Source: Macrosoma leucophasiata (taxonomy: Eukaryota > Arthropoda > Insecta > Lepidoptera > Hedylidae). Taken from it: 64,000 nt of DNA. The notes below the pieces were generated by a model. It was not told the DNA's origin and did no database searches. It worked only from the letters and a program-made list of their open reading frames with translations. Both the position numbers and the translations under genes were made by a program. The stretch is from contig JAWQUS010000026.1 in NCBI GenBank assembly GCA_036365455.1, positions 12,976,001 to 13,040,000 on the forward strand. The letters are read 5' to 3'. Shown here in pieces: positions 32,450 through 43,562 of this stretch (within the stretch, counting starts at the first letter, position 1; each line of letters starts with the position of its first letter).

Positions 32450-32805
32450 AGTTTCTGCGGCAGGTTGGTTGGGGAGTTCCGAAGAACTCCTCCGTTGCTC
32501 CACAATGGGATTGGACACTGGTCCTATGGACCAGGAGACGCAGGCCGCCATATCATGGGGGCCGTAGTCGACTAGGCCTACCAAGGCCTAGGGCATGATC
32601 GCCGCAAATGTCACCTTTACAGCCATTGGGTGTATTGCGCGAATCCGAGGGGAGAATTTAGTATAGCTTCACCGCAATAACTATCTGCCTGCGCAAATAC
32701 GGACTCTCCATTATATCCTGATCGTCGCCGTATATATGCCACGTTGTGAGAAGACTCCGCTTGTGCGATTCAGAACTTACGCCGTTCAAATCTGCTGTAA
32801 GACAG
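32450..32805. other. G+C-richer block, unassigned
   Basis: Composition unlike its neighbours (ggttggttggggagttccga ... ggaccaggagacgcaggccg). It may be a LINE or DNA-transposon fragment. No open frame and no recognised motif. Confidence 0.3.
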
Positions 32806-32829
32806 ATTTTATTTTTATGAATGAAATTA

Positions 32830-33090
32830 CTCACGATGTAAAATGCTCAACAAAAAATATTGCGCATGGAGCTTAGGAAGTAGACTTCGGCTTATTTCGA
32901 GTCTGTAGAGTGTTATCTCTATCGCACCGTACCTATTTGACGTACCTATTTGACGTTTGTCGACCATTTTGACCAACACCGGACTGTCAGTGCTTACGTA
33001 GGCAGTGTGCAGCAGAGATAACGCTCTACGAAGTCGAAACGAGCCGATCGTCTCTTTCGTAGGCTCGATGTGCAATATTAATTGTTGAGT
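32830..33090. mobile_element. MITE (family G), unbroken copy
   Basis: Left arm tgctcaacaaaaaatattgc, through gagtctgtagagtgttatct; right arm agataacgctctacgaagtc, through ctcgatgtgcaatattaatt and gttgagta. The arms pair imperfectly over about 75 bases. It serves as the empty-site reference for 14401-14950. Confidence 0.7.
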
Positions 33091-33954
33091 ACTGTATCTT
33101 ATTTTTTTATAGGGGCCGTCTATAAATTACGTCACTCTAAAATAAGCCTTTTCTGACCACCGCCATCTCTACTGTGACGCCTTGTCACACTATCTGTGCC
33201 CCCCCATAAAAATATTACGTCACAAAAATTAAGACCGAAAAAAATTAAGAACTAAAAACAATTCTATTAAATTCTTGTTTATGAATTGCGAACTTCACGT
33301 TGCCGTGGACCACCTGCTCCTCCTGTTACATTTTGTCACGCTCAGCGAGACCCCTCCCCCCTAGTAACAAAGTTCTTTCTAATAATATAGAAGCAACACA
33401 ATAAATAAATGCTGCAGTTAATATAGGTACATTTCCGTATTTTTTTAATTAACTTTGCAGATTGGTTTCATTGATTTGAAGTAAATAAAAGTATTCAGAA
33501 AACTAAGTATTTTAGAAAGTAACAAATACCGTAAAATTAAAAAAATTAAAAAGTCATTAAAATGGCTACAGCATTTCCGGTTTTTTTCCCAGATTAGTCC
33601 CTATCTCCTAAGTCTGCCGTAAAGAATTTTCATTCCAACAAGATCATCGCGTAGGTACGCGATAAAAATAGTAACGTTACAAAAATAAATGCGTACTCGA
33701 AGGTCGCGTTATCTTTGTGTACCTAACGCAATCACTGTATATTATTATAAAAGTATTGTTGACATTTTTGACCAGAGCGACCCAGTTTGTTTTTTAAATA
33801 TAGTATTTTTATGCAAAGCAGGTGCCCCCCTCCCCCTTTGTGAACTGAAATCGGCACCGAGGTTTTAGAGGGTTCCAGTCCCTCATATCCCAAATCGATC
33901 CCAAGAGAGCCGGTTGAATGAGAAGACATTTCCACCTCGTTAAAAAAAAAGGTA
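33091..33954. other. Mostly unassigned
   Basis: 33112-33365 contains ggccgtctataaattacgtc and gtcacgctcagcgagacccc, the layout of a dispersed insect repeat I cannot name. The rest is AT-rich. Confidence 0.3.
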
Positions 33955-34043
33955 AGGTGCGATTGAGATAACGCTCTACATACCCGAAATAAGTCGAGTC
34001 CGTTTCTAGTTTCGACTTCGTAGAGCATTATCTCTACGCACTG
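33955..34043. mobile_element. MITE (family G), fold-back remnant
   Basis: gagataacgctctacatacc and, inverted, cgtagagcattatctctac lie face to face, i.e. two ends of the element with the centre lost. Confidence 0.55.
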
Positions 34044-34265
34044 GCAGAGAATATATAATAATACTACGTATAGAATGGACACTTCGACGTCCCGCGCGAC
34101 GTTCCCGCAACGCCCAACCTCTTCCCCTCTTATGGGCGACGGTTGTTATTTTGTACGTGCTACGCATACAGGTGCACGTGTAAATACACGTCACTGATTG
34201 ATGTCTGTGTAATAGAGACCAAATTAAGCGTTTGTATGGAATTCTGGCGGAGTGTCCGCAGTGTG
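34044..34265 (+). mobile_element. MITE-like element (family F), copy 2
   Basis: cagagaatatataataatac through cgacgtcccgcgcgac and tcttatgggcgacggttg to ggcggagtgtccgcagtgtg. It lies directly against the family G remnant. Confidence 0.6.
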
Positions 34266-34431
34266 TCACTACATAATTATGCTGGTCAAAACTTTATTTG
34301 GCGACTCCTCCGAATTACAACAAAACTTCGGATGAGTCGACTCCTACTATTTGTAAAGAGTGACATTTCATCCGCGGATAAGATACATTTGCGGATGAAT
34401 TGTCACCTAAGTCACCGTTACATAGGAAAAG

Positions 34432-34512
34432 GTAAGCTGCATAAGAGATAACGCTCTACAGACGGAAAAAGTCGAAGTCTCCTATAAGATCGATGTACAA
34501 TATTTCTTGACT
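34432..34512 (+). mobile_element. MITE (family G), one end
   Basis: agagataacgctctacagac, then agtctcctataagatcgatg and tacaatatt. Confidence 0.45.
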
Positions 34513-34635
34513 TCAGTTTCTGGCTCAGTACTTACGGGGCAAATTGTGGCAGACGCACTACTGATCCTGTAAGGGTATTTTTTTTCTTTTGAGGTTATAA
34601 ATCCTAACAATAATCATCAAAAAAATTGCTTCAGC

Positions 34636-34927
34636 TGAAAAGAGCTCCAGTGACAGAGCTCGCGGGCGTAGGCACCACCGTATTACCTAATATACTGGCC
34701 GCTAAATGGTAGTGTTCAGCACTATCGTGTTCCGGTCAGGTTGTAATGTAAGGCCCTGTAATTTCCGGCATAGAGGCATGACACCTTAGGCCTCAGGAGT
34801 GGCAACGCCTCTGCATTTTGACCTCCGGTCATTGTATGGGTGTCACTGGGTGTCTATAGGCTGCAATCATCACTCAACATCAATGTGAACTGCATGTTTG
34901 TTTGGCAATTTTATAACATAAAAACAA
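34636..34927 (+). repeat. Family A, full-length copy
   Basis: agagctccagtgacagagct to tggcaattttataacataaa; contains a small internal duplication (gtgtcactgggtgtc). Confidence 0.75.
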
Positions 34928-34934
34928 TCACAGA

Positions 34935-35095
34935 GTTGTCCTCTAGGGCCAACAATTTACATCTCGACTGACTCTCGAGGGTATTCTATTTTCTCTGGCG
35001 ACATACCGTCTACGGACATCGTCTGGTTTTTGTTAAGCTTTTTCCTCGTTGCATTCAACGACGTACAATACGTGCTGTATTGATTCTACGTTGAT
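34935..35095 (+). repeat. Diverged local repeat L, copy 1
   Basis: ctctggcgacataccgtctac, then acatcgtctggtttttgtta, agctttttcctcgttgcatt. Related to 35700-35850 and 36945-37110. Confidence 0.5.
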
Positions 35096-35477
35096 CTAAA
35101 TTGTTGTGAGAAAATCGATAAATTTGGTGATCAAAAGCTTTTTTGAATTATGCAAGCATAGAGCAACACCGGAGGGGAGTAGCCATATGCAAGATTTCCC
35201 CTCTGTCAAAGTACAAGCCCAAATGGGCCTATACCTGTCGCCTAGATGTTTAAATGTGTGCGTGAAATTGTTTCTGTATTTTGTTAAAGTCAAGGTGTGA
35301 ATTTCGTAGTAATAGACGATTTTTGTAGTGTGCGCGTGTGTCGCACGTCATTTCCCCCCGCAATAAATGACAGACTATTTTGCATCGGCAATACACGCTA
35401 TGGCTGACCATGGGCCGCGTTGCTCTATGTATGCCAGTAACTGTACATACATTTCACTAAATTCGTAGCACACTTCC

Positions 35478-35655
35478 TGTCTTCATGCGAAAGTAACTCT
35501 GTCTGTCTGTTTGTCTGTTACCTTTTCATGTCCAAACGACTGAACTGATTTTAATGAAATATGGTACAGATATAGAGCTGACTTTGAGAAAGAACATAGG
35601 CACTTAGTTATTCATAAAACGACATCCACGAGGGCGAACCCGCGGGTAAGTCTGT
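35478..35655 (-). repeat. Group J dispersed repeat
   Basis: cgaaagtaactctgtctgtc, cgactgaactgattttaatg, then ctttgagaaagaacatagg. Nearly the same as 47770-47945. Confidence 0.6.
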
Positions 35656-35699
35656 AATATATGCGCAATTGCTCCTACACATTGATAAAAACAATAATC

Positions 35700-35850
35700 A
35701 CAAATAGTTGACCTCAATGGTCTGCCACTTATATATTTCACGATGGTGTCCCATTTGTTCGGGCGACATGCTGTCTGCTTGTCTACGGGTATTATATATT
35801 ATTATATTTATTATTTTTGTTACGACACGTATTGGTTCTTGGTTTAAATT
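35700..35850 (+). repeat. Diverged local repeat L, copy 2
   Basis: gttgacctcaatggtctgcc, gttcgggcgacatgctgtct. Confidence 0.5.
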
Positions 35851-35907
35851 CTGTTTGATAGTAAGGATGAATTTTGCTCTTGAATTTGATTTTTTTTTAT
35901 GTAATGA

Positions 35908-36155
35908 CTAGCTAACCCGGCAAACTTCGTATTGCCTCAGAATGAAATAATGTGTCAAAGGTTTGATGGATACGGACTATTTGTATGGGAAAATAAAATT
36001 ATGGTGTTCACTGTTTCCCTTCAATTTCTTCATATTTTCTTACTTTTTAAACCTTCCCTGGACTTCCAAAAATAATTGAATACCAAAATTAGCCAAATCG
36101 GTCCAGCCGGTGAGTTTTAGTGAGACTAACGAACAGCAATTGATTTTTATATATA
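35908..36155 (+). repeat. Dispersed repeat O, copy 1
   Basis: gctaacccggcaaacttcgt, attgcctcagaatgaaataa, tccctggacttccaaaaata, aaatcggtccagccgg. Same layout at 52783-52965. Confidence 0.6.
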
Positions 36156-36159
36156 TACT

Positions 36160-36312
36160 TGTAGATGGTGGCAAACAAGCATACTGTCCACATTGATGGT
36201 GGAATACTGAAGCCAAAAGACATTTACACAGAAAATGGTAGTTTAATACAGATCCGTTGCCACCCCTGAAGTCTAGGTTGTGAATAGTTGTGATAGTATC
36301 GTATATAGGATT
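36160..36312 (-). repeat. Family A, truncated old copy
   Basis: gatggtggcaaacaagcata to gccacccctgaagtctaggt. Its right flank is the target of the LINE insertion at 36313. Confidence 0.55.
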
Positions 36313-36493
36313 TGCAGATGTGTGCTAAAGCGTTCCCGCGACCCCGCCCCTGAGGACGGATGAGCCGGAGCACCCAGGGGTTTTTAGTGGGTAGACGGAC
36401 GTCTCTCTTTGTCCGGAGTCCCACATAACCCACCCCTCTCCCCAAGGGTGGGTATGCGTAACGCATTTTCCCCTAAAGAAAAAAAAAAAAAAA
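36313..36493 (+). mobile_element. 5'-truncated LINE tail with 17-bp target duplication
   Basis: gtatcgtatataggatt flanks it exactly at 36296-36312 and 36494-36510, and it ends in a run of A's (36479-36493). The 165-base body is G+C-rich (gaccccgcccctgaggacgg ... cctctccccaagggtgggta) and resembles LINE 3' UTRs of Lepidoptera. The perfect duplication suggests a recent insertion. Confidence 0.8.
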
Positions 36494-36510
36494 GTATCGT
36501 ATATAGGATT

Positions 36511-36944
36511 CAATTTTTTAAAGGGCACGTACAGAAAATCAGACATAAAGGTATTTGCAATAGCTTAGTTTAGAAAACTTTAGTTTTCACGTAATAATAT
36601 GTTATACATAAAGGCGAAAACGAAAAAAAAGACTAAGTAAGTATGTCACTTCTCCTGTCTGTCTGTACGACTGTCGAAGCTCCCTTTGGTACTGGCAAAG
36701 TTTCAATTCCAGAGTGAATTTAAGGTTTAAGATTTAGTGAGAAGAACCTTCTAGATAAACGTACTTCATCTGCAGCCACATCTTCTCCTTCCATCAGGAT
36801 ATCTAATAGCAACCAAAATTTGGTCAAAATACCTAATAAAATACTGGATTCATAATAAATAATATATTTAATCTGTAATATTTTCTTATCATTACACTTG
36901 ACGCGAACATTTAAATGTAAGATAAAACCAATAATCAGGAACAT
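36511..36944. other. AT-rich stretch, nothing recognised
   Basis: A 74-codon minus-strand frame (36720-36944) has no recognisable domain. Confidence 0.3.
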
Positions 36945-37110
36945 AGTTGACCTCTATGGTCAAGTACTTGCATCTCGTTCGTTTTTGTTAACGCCGCGCC
37001 GGCGACATGCTGTCTACGAGTCTGACATCGTCTGGTTTTTCTTAAACTGTTTCTTTATTGCATCAAGTTAACAGAACACATATTAGTTCAGTTTGTTTTT
37101 ATACATTTCT
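36945..37110 (+). repeat. Diverged local repeat L, copy 3
   Basis: agttgacctctatggtcaag, ggcgacatgctgtctacgag, acatcgtctggtttttctta, aactgtttctttattgcatc. Confidence 0.55.
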
Positions 37111-38099
37111 TAATTTAATGTTCTAAAATTTACGTTCCTAAGAATCTGTACCAAGCGTTTCAACTTAATATTATATTTCTCTCCTTAAATGGGACTCGCG
37201 TGTATAAATGATATCACCAAAACTTCTTCAATCACCCGAGGTTTCGGTTGCTTTCCAGCTATTGCCAGTATTCGTGGTATTGTGTAGAGTTATCTGCGAA
37301 TAAAATTTCCATAATGCGTGGTAATTTAATTCACGGCTCAAGCTTAGCTCTTGACTCAATATATCGGGAGCTTATCCTCAAATGCAATGGGCAGCACTTT
37401 TTCTTTCGGGGAAAATTTAAATGATTAGGTTCAAATAGTTAAATGATTAGGTTCAAATAGTTACCTGTCTGTACATCAAGCTTGATATTTGTTTCCCAAT
37501 AAAAAAAATACACTTACACTCACAGAAATGAATACTTAACTTTCCAATAAATTTCATCTATAGTATCTAATATGAATGTGATTCCTACATTACACCTGGT
37601 ATGAAGTGCTGTACTATGCCATACGTAGAAAGATGTTTTCCCCTTTTCACACATTCATATTAATATGAATATAGAACTGGAAAATATAACAACAAAATAT
37701 TTGTGATCCGATATCGAACCAATCTAATATCGTAAAACATTGTGGCAATGTAAAATAATTTTGTGTTGTGTTATATTGTTATACCATGAATTAGGAGGAA
37801 ATTGTCAGTTCTGACATCACTTCAAATGCCAAAGATCAAAAAAGATGAAGCGCTGACCTACTTTTCATTAGGTATTCAAATAAAAATTGGTCCTTCGTGC
37901 TATTTAACCAGGATCGCTCATTCCAAATCACAAAACTTTATAACTAAATAACTTCATGAAATAACTTTATTTACCGATTAATGCTTAATCAACGACCTGT
38001 TGCCGGGATTATCCAAAACAAATGAGGATAGTGTCCTAAATTGGTGTAATCTGGATAGTTAATTATCAATTGTGATTAAAGTAAGCCTATACAGACATC
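37111..38099. other. AT-rich stretch, nothing recognised
   Basis: Apart from two tandem 22-base units (37419-37440, 37441-37462) nothing is recognised. Confidence 0.3.
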
Positions 38100-38249
38100 A
38101 CAATAATTCAGTGGTCCTCGTAACTGCGGCAGCTCACGAGAAAAGGAAAAGCGACGGCAAAGGCTTTATGAACAGTGTGTTAGAGAAAGACGAATAATGT
38201 ATTTCAGTTGCGTTTTCCTTGTTTCGCGTTTGCTGTCGTGCGACGCTCT

Positions 38250-38325
38250 CAGCCGGCTAGTTTGTTTTTTCGCTCACTTCGCTCAGTATTGGTCGCATGG
38301 TCGCGCCATCGAGGCGTGCGTTGTA
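38250..38325 (+). promoter_or_regulatory. Candidate Inr-DPE core promoter
   Basis: tcagta at 38283-38288 fits the arthropod initiator (A of tcagt = +1 at 38285). aggcgt falls exactly at +28 to +33, matching the downstream promoter element at five of six positions. The surrounding block is unrepeated and richer in C+G than the flanks. No TATA box is seen at -30. Prediction from motif and spacing only. Confidence 0.35.
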
Positions 38326-38670
38326 TGACGTTCCGATTTCAAGCAGTGACAACGATAAATACGCTGCAGAGATAGGCAAAATATCAACATCTTAGCTTGT
38401 GTTTAACTCCCAACACCCGCAAACAACATCTGGTGCAGAAATACCTCCAACTCCCATCGTTTCCCTTTTGTTTCGTTTTGATTTTGTTTTCGTTCACTTA
38501 TTTTCGCCGGGAAAACGCCGGGTGGATGAATTTGTGTGAATACGATATGTACAGTGTTCTGTGACAGTTCAGACTGGTATCGTGTGTGTTTTTGTTGTTA
38601 TTTTGATTTTTGGTTTGTTATTCACCGGCAACCGAGGTTGTCACGTGTTATCTGCACGGCTGTTTTTAAG
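38285..38670 (+). other. Candidate 5'-UTR exon with splice donor
   Basis: The sequence after the candidate start is unrepeated, holds only short reading frames (for example an ATG at 38526 followed by a stop after about a dozen codons), and reaches gtttttaag|gtgagaat at 38670/38671, a strong donor (AAG|GTGAGA). If real, the repeats downstream would lie in the first intron of a plus-strand gene. There is no coding evidence in the window to confirm it. Confidence 0.3.
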
Positions 38671-39169
38671 GTGAGAATAATTAGAGGAAAAAAAACAACG
38701 AATATTTTTTGTTACTATTAAACAGGGAACGAAGATAATGCTGCTGACAGGAAAAGGGAGATAATTGTGTCATATAACATCCGCAGACGTCGATAAACGG
38801 GCAACAGCTGTAGTTGCATAGGTACATGAGCCGGCTGGGTGAATGCTTGCATGACGTAATATGTTTCTTGTTTGAGTCGTTGCCACGCGCTCCGTCTAGG
38901 CAGTATACACAGCGAGTCATGTTCACCTGGTAATTACGAGAACGGAACTGTCAAAACTGTCATTCGCACCAAAGAAGTTGAGAACCTTTTGATGCACTTT
39001 CTGTTTTGATGTTGGTGTTTTGTAATAATGGTTTTATTTGCATAATAGAAAACTTTTTATTCAAAGAAATTAATATTGATATTAGTTATTTATTTATGTG
39101 ACGAACACATTTTTTTTACATATAGTTTTTATCTTGTTTGACATGTGTATCAATTGTTGTTCACTTTAA
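38671..39169. other. Nothing recognised
   Basis: Unrepeated as far as I can see, no coding signal. Confidence 0.3.
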
Positions 39170-39262
39170 TTTATTTTGTTTGTTTTTTGACGTGTCATAA
39201 GAGGTGCCTTTCACCCTAAATGAATAAATGAGTTTCTGATTCTGATTCTGATTCATTCAAAG
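39170..39262 (+). repeat. Retroposon 3' end with (GATTCT)n tail
   Basis: gaggtgcctttcaccctaaa, tgaataaatgag, then three gattct units. Such tails end some lepidopteran LINEs. Confidence 0.5.
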
Positions 39263-39519
39263 AAATGTATATAAAGAAAGAAGAGAAAACATATTAATTA
39301 TCTTTTAAGAAACAGCTATTTAATTTTTAAATTAAAAACCAAATGAATGTAAGAATTGAAATATCAAGCAAATTCTTCACCAAGGAATAAGGTTTGTTAA
39401 AAATCACATATGAATCAGTTATAATGAAGATATTCCAAATGAAATAACAAATTATAAAAACAATAAATTTTACTAAGAACACTATGTCGTCCAATTAATA
39501 CGTAATTGGTTAAATACGA

Positions 39520-39668
39520 CCCTATATTTTCCGGCACAGAGGCATAACACCTTAGGCCTCAGCAGTGGTAACGCATCTGCATTTTGACCTTGGTCTTTGT
39601 GTGTGTCTATAGGCTGCAGTCATCACTTAACATCAATGTGAACTGCAGGCTTCTTTGCCACTTTTTTT
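39520..39668 (+). repeat. Family A, 5'-truncated copy
   Basis: ttttccggcacagaggcata to ttctttgccac and a T-rich rather than A-rich end. Confidence 0.7.
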
Positions 39669-39879
39669 TTATTTAACGCTTAATCATATCATCGGGCTTA
39701 TGAAATATTACGAACCTAACTAAAAATTGTTAAAATTACTAACAGTAAACATGAACCGACAAGTTCAAGGATGGCTTAATCCAGTCAGTTCTCATTGGGT
39801 AATGAATTATGAAAAAAAAATCTGTCGGCGCGATAACGTAATGTAATTAGGTATATACTATGAGAGCTTTTTAGTATAA

Positions 39880-40990
39880 TCTACATCAAGACGAAGTATG
39901 TCCAGGTATTTTTTTAATCTGCAAAAGATGTTCTGTTGATCTTAAAACTGGAAACAACCTAAATACCTATATTGCTACAGTTACTGAAAATAAAACAAGT
40001 ACCTACTTGTACTCATTGTAGAATGAGTGATGAAAAGAAACAAAATCTGATAACGCGAAAACGCTGTAATAGTTTTTTAAATATATTCTACATCAAGACA
40101 AAGTATGTTGGAATTAGCGAAGGACCAATTTTTATTTAAATAATGTACTCTTATCTTATCATTAAATGATGTCCCATGCTTGATCTTGGAGCAGGAAATA
40201 AAAAAAATAATAAGTTAGATTTTCGTTATTGCTTTAGGAGAAATTAACATGAAAAATTGATAAAAAATAAAAATGGCGACAACGATTTTAATGGACGGTC
40301 GCACACCTGGACGAAAATAATGATTTAATTATAAAAATAAAACAAATACTCATTGTAAAATGAGGGATGAAAGAAACAAGATCTGTTATCACGAAAACGC
40401 TGTAATAGATTTGATGTGAGATTTTTTTATTTTTTCTACATGAAAACGAAGTCTTCAAGGATGTCCCGTACGTTATCTTGAAGAAAAAACCAACCTGAAA
40501 AATAATGCTGCTATAATCATCGCTAACTATAAAAAAGAAACGACCTTTATCAGTGTTAATAAAACTCTAGAACGGCAAGATTGATATAACTAATTTAAGT
40601 TTTGAAATATTCATAGAATTCCAAGAAAGGCGTAAAAGGTGAGATAATATGAAGAATTGTAAGGAAAATAGTAAAAACATCAATTTCATTCCTACCTGTC
40701 GAATCTTTGATTCATTAATTGAATCTTAGACAGAAAAAATTCACTGGGTCAGCTTCTAAAAAATAAAATATTTACTAATCCAGTACTCAAGATAGAATGA
40801 GAGATGACATAAGTAAATAAAAATTGGCAGCGCTGAAAAGTATGTATAGTCTAGTTAGACTAAACATACTTTTAGGTCTATTTTCACCTTCAGAAGCGGT
40901 TCCGTTCTTGTTTTTGGAGTTAAACCTATCGCAGGAAATACTGCTATAGTTATATAAATTATAACATCACAAGAAGGTAGACTGAAACTA
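39880..40990. repeat. Diverged long-period tandem repeat S
   Basis: Ordered blocks recur: tacatcaagacgaagtatgt (39882), tacatcaagacaaagtatgt (40090), tacatgaaaacgaagtctt (40437); cgcgaaaacgctgtaatag (about 40054) and acgaaaacgctgtaatag (40391); tactcattgtagaatgagtg (40010) and actcattgtaaaatgaggg (40347). Spacings near 340 bases for two of these; a weaker unit follows near 40780-40990. No coding frame. Confidence 0.6.
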
Positions 40991-41686
40991 AAAGAAAATA
41001 AAACAGGGTAATATTTGGTTTGAAAAGTTAATCCTAATATATCCCTAAAAATATTTATTGAAACGAAAATGAGAGTGAATGCGGAAATAAAAGGAATCGA
41101 AATGAATTAATACATGCCATAGGTAACATTAACCCTCTTATTTATAAACGATTTTAGCTAAATTGTCGCTAATGTTTCATATCTCCACCTATCTTACGCA
41201 ATGGACAATACGACTGACAAAAAAAAGTATATTACAGCTAAAACGTGTCTAATGTATATTCATAAATATTTAAGTAGTTCCGGTAGTAATCATTGGATTA
41301 TCAATATTATACAACATAATAAAAGCTTTAAAACAAGACATGACATAAATATAAATATCACTCGATTCTCTCTCTACAAGTATAAAACCTACAAGTTTAA
41401 AAGTCAACAAATGTAAAAGTATCTAGAGCTACAAGTATAAAAGTAACAGTCTGGACTAGTTTTTAGAGAATGAAGGCAGAAACCGTTGGGTAAAGAGGGA
41501 AGATTCATATTTGGTTGTTGATTACTGTTCATAGTCAGATACAAAATCTGAAATCATCCATATTACGCAATTAAATATAACAAAAATCAAGAACAACTTC
41601 GGTGAAGTAAGTATTTACTTGTTAAACTCCTATTTTTACATTATCATAAAGGTGTTACTTAGAAAAAAATACTCTATCCGGTCATT
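40991..41686. other. AT-rich stretch, nothing recognised
   Basis: A 71-codon frame at 41201-41416 is lysine- and asparagine-rich with no domain. Confidence 0.3.
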
Positions 41687-41796
41687 TTACTGGTAGAGTT
41701 CTAGTGTAGGAGCTCAAGGGCGTAGGCACCACCGCATTACCTAATCTATGTGGCGCCAAATGGTAGTGTCCAGCACTATCGTGTTCCGGTATTCAC
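41687..41796 (+). repeat. Family A, 5' fragment
   Basis: tttactggtagagttctagt to agcactatcgtgttccggt. Confidence 0.65.
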
Positions 41797-41832
41797 AACT
41801 AATAATATGACTTGGCGTGAAAATACATACCT

Positions 41833-42116
41833 TTTATTTTAATGTTATAAAAGTAGCAAACAAGCATGCAGTTCACATTGATGTTAAGTGATTACTGCAG
41901 CCTAAAGACCCCCACACAATGACCAGAGGTCAATATGCAGATGCGTTGCCACTCCTGAGGCCTAAGGTGTTATGCCTCTGTGCCGGAAATTACGAGGTCG
42001 TACATTACCACCTGGTCGGAACACGTTAGTGGTGAACACTACCATTTAGCGGCAAGCATATTAGTTATTAATGCGGTGGTGCCTACGCCTGCGAGCTCCG
42101 TCACTCGAGCTCTACC
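41833..42116 (-). repeat. Family A, full-length copy
   Basis: ttttaatgttataaaagtag to cactcgagctctacca. Confidence 0.75.
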
Positions 42117-42419
42117 ATACAACTGAATAAACCAATTTCTTATTAGGTGCTTTTGAGCTACAAACGAGAGTCTTTCATTTCGTCTCATATCAAGATTGGT
42201 TGGAGTATATCAAGATTCATTATAAGACTAGATTGATGACAAGAATATTTCGTCTTAATTTTGTTAGGTACATGATATAAGGTTTACAAACGCCGACCAG
42301 TTTTAATACGTCATGCTCAATTTCAACATTTCAACTCGTATGAGATGATTGATTAATAACAGCTCGAATCATTACGTTCAGTTTTGTTAACAGCAGCTTT
42401 CTGGAAGTTATCCAATACC
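42117..42419. other. Nothing recognised
   Basis: Short AT-rich stretch without signal. Confidence 0.3.
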
Positions 42420-42585
42420 TCAGTGTTTGGTAATGTGCCACAGAGTGTCAATAGGCTCGCCGTCTGTTACATGGGCTAAAACGTAACCGGCGAATTCTGA
42501 GTGTTTGGATGTACCTACGCATGAATGCATATATTTACCTCTACCCATCCCTTTGGGATTACAGGCGTGGAGTTACATTCAAATT
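42420..42585 (+). repeat. tRNA-derived SINE (family B), 3' part
   Basis: cagtgtttggtaatgtgcca, tgttacatgggctaaaacgt, gggattacaggcgtggagtt. The tRNA-like head is missing. Confidence 0.65.
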
Positions 42586-42630
42586 TTGCAACAATTTTTT
42601 TTGCTAAGCCGTTACATGTTTGTAATTAGT

Positions 42631-42801
42631 AATAGGCCCTGTAACTTCCGGCACAGAGGCATAACACCTTAGGCCTCAGGAGTGGCAACGCATCTGCATT
42701 TTGACCTCTGGTCATTGTATGGGGGTCTTTAGGCTGCAGTAATCACTTAACATCAATGTGAACTGCATGATTGTTTGCCACTTCCATTACATAAAAAAAA
42801 G
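42631..42801 (+). repeat. Family A, 5'-truncated copy
   Basis: aggccctgtaacttccggca to gccacttccattacataaaa. Confidence 0.75.
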
Positions 42802-42898
42802 GCCGCATTATTTCTTGAAAACAATTTTTACGATTTGCAATGTTCTGTAGTTTTTTTTGTGTATTTAGGGACTCATTCTATTATTATAGTATCAAAAG

Positions 42899-43160
42899 TT
42901 TTACTGGTGGTAGAGCTTCAGTGACGGAGTTCGTGGGCGTATGCACCACCGCATTACCTAATATACTTGCCGCTAAATGGTAGTGTTCACCACTATCGTG
43001 TTCCGGTCAGGTGGTAATGTACGGCCCTGTAATTTCCGGCATAGAGGCATAACACCTTAGGCCTCAGGAGTGGTAACGCATCTACATTTTGACCTTGGTC
43101 TTTGTGTGAACTGCAAGCTTGTTTGCCTCTTCCATTTCCTGCCTCTTCCATTTCCTTAGG
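42899..43160 (+). repeat. Family A, copy with 3' deletion
   Basis: tttactggtggtagagcttc onward. It jumps from ttggtctttgtg to tgaactgcaagcttg and ends with a short duplication of gcctcttccattt. Confidence 0.7.
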
Positions 43161-43562
43161 AAAAAAAGCTTGGCTTATATTATGTCCACTACATTTTGTC
43201 GATTAAATATTATATTATCAATATTTACTTTTCTGTACTAAACATTGTACTTATAACAAAACTTGTACATTGAATTCTCGGTTAAATTCAACCTAATGAG
43301 TTACCGAACACACAAATTGGTCACGTTCACCTTTGATGTTTTGTTTGTAAAGTAATTAATTGTAATGTCGAGTAATTTTGACAGAGTTCGCTAGAGATTA
43401 TAACATTGCGCGCATATAACATGGCGTGTACGTAGAAATTTCTAGCGAAATTTAATTGAAAACGATGTTGGGGATTGGAGTGTGTTGTGATTTTAGGAAG
43501 AGTTTATTTTAATTTCATGTATCATTACGCTACAGCTGTGTAGAAAGAAGTATTATTAGCAG
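43161..43562. other. Nothing recognised
   Basis: AT-rich, no signal. Confidence 0.3.
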
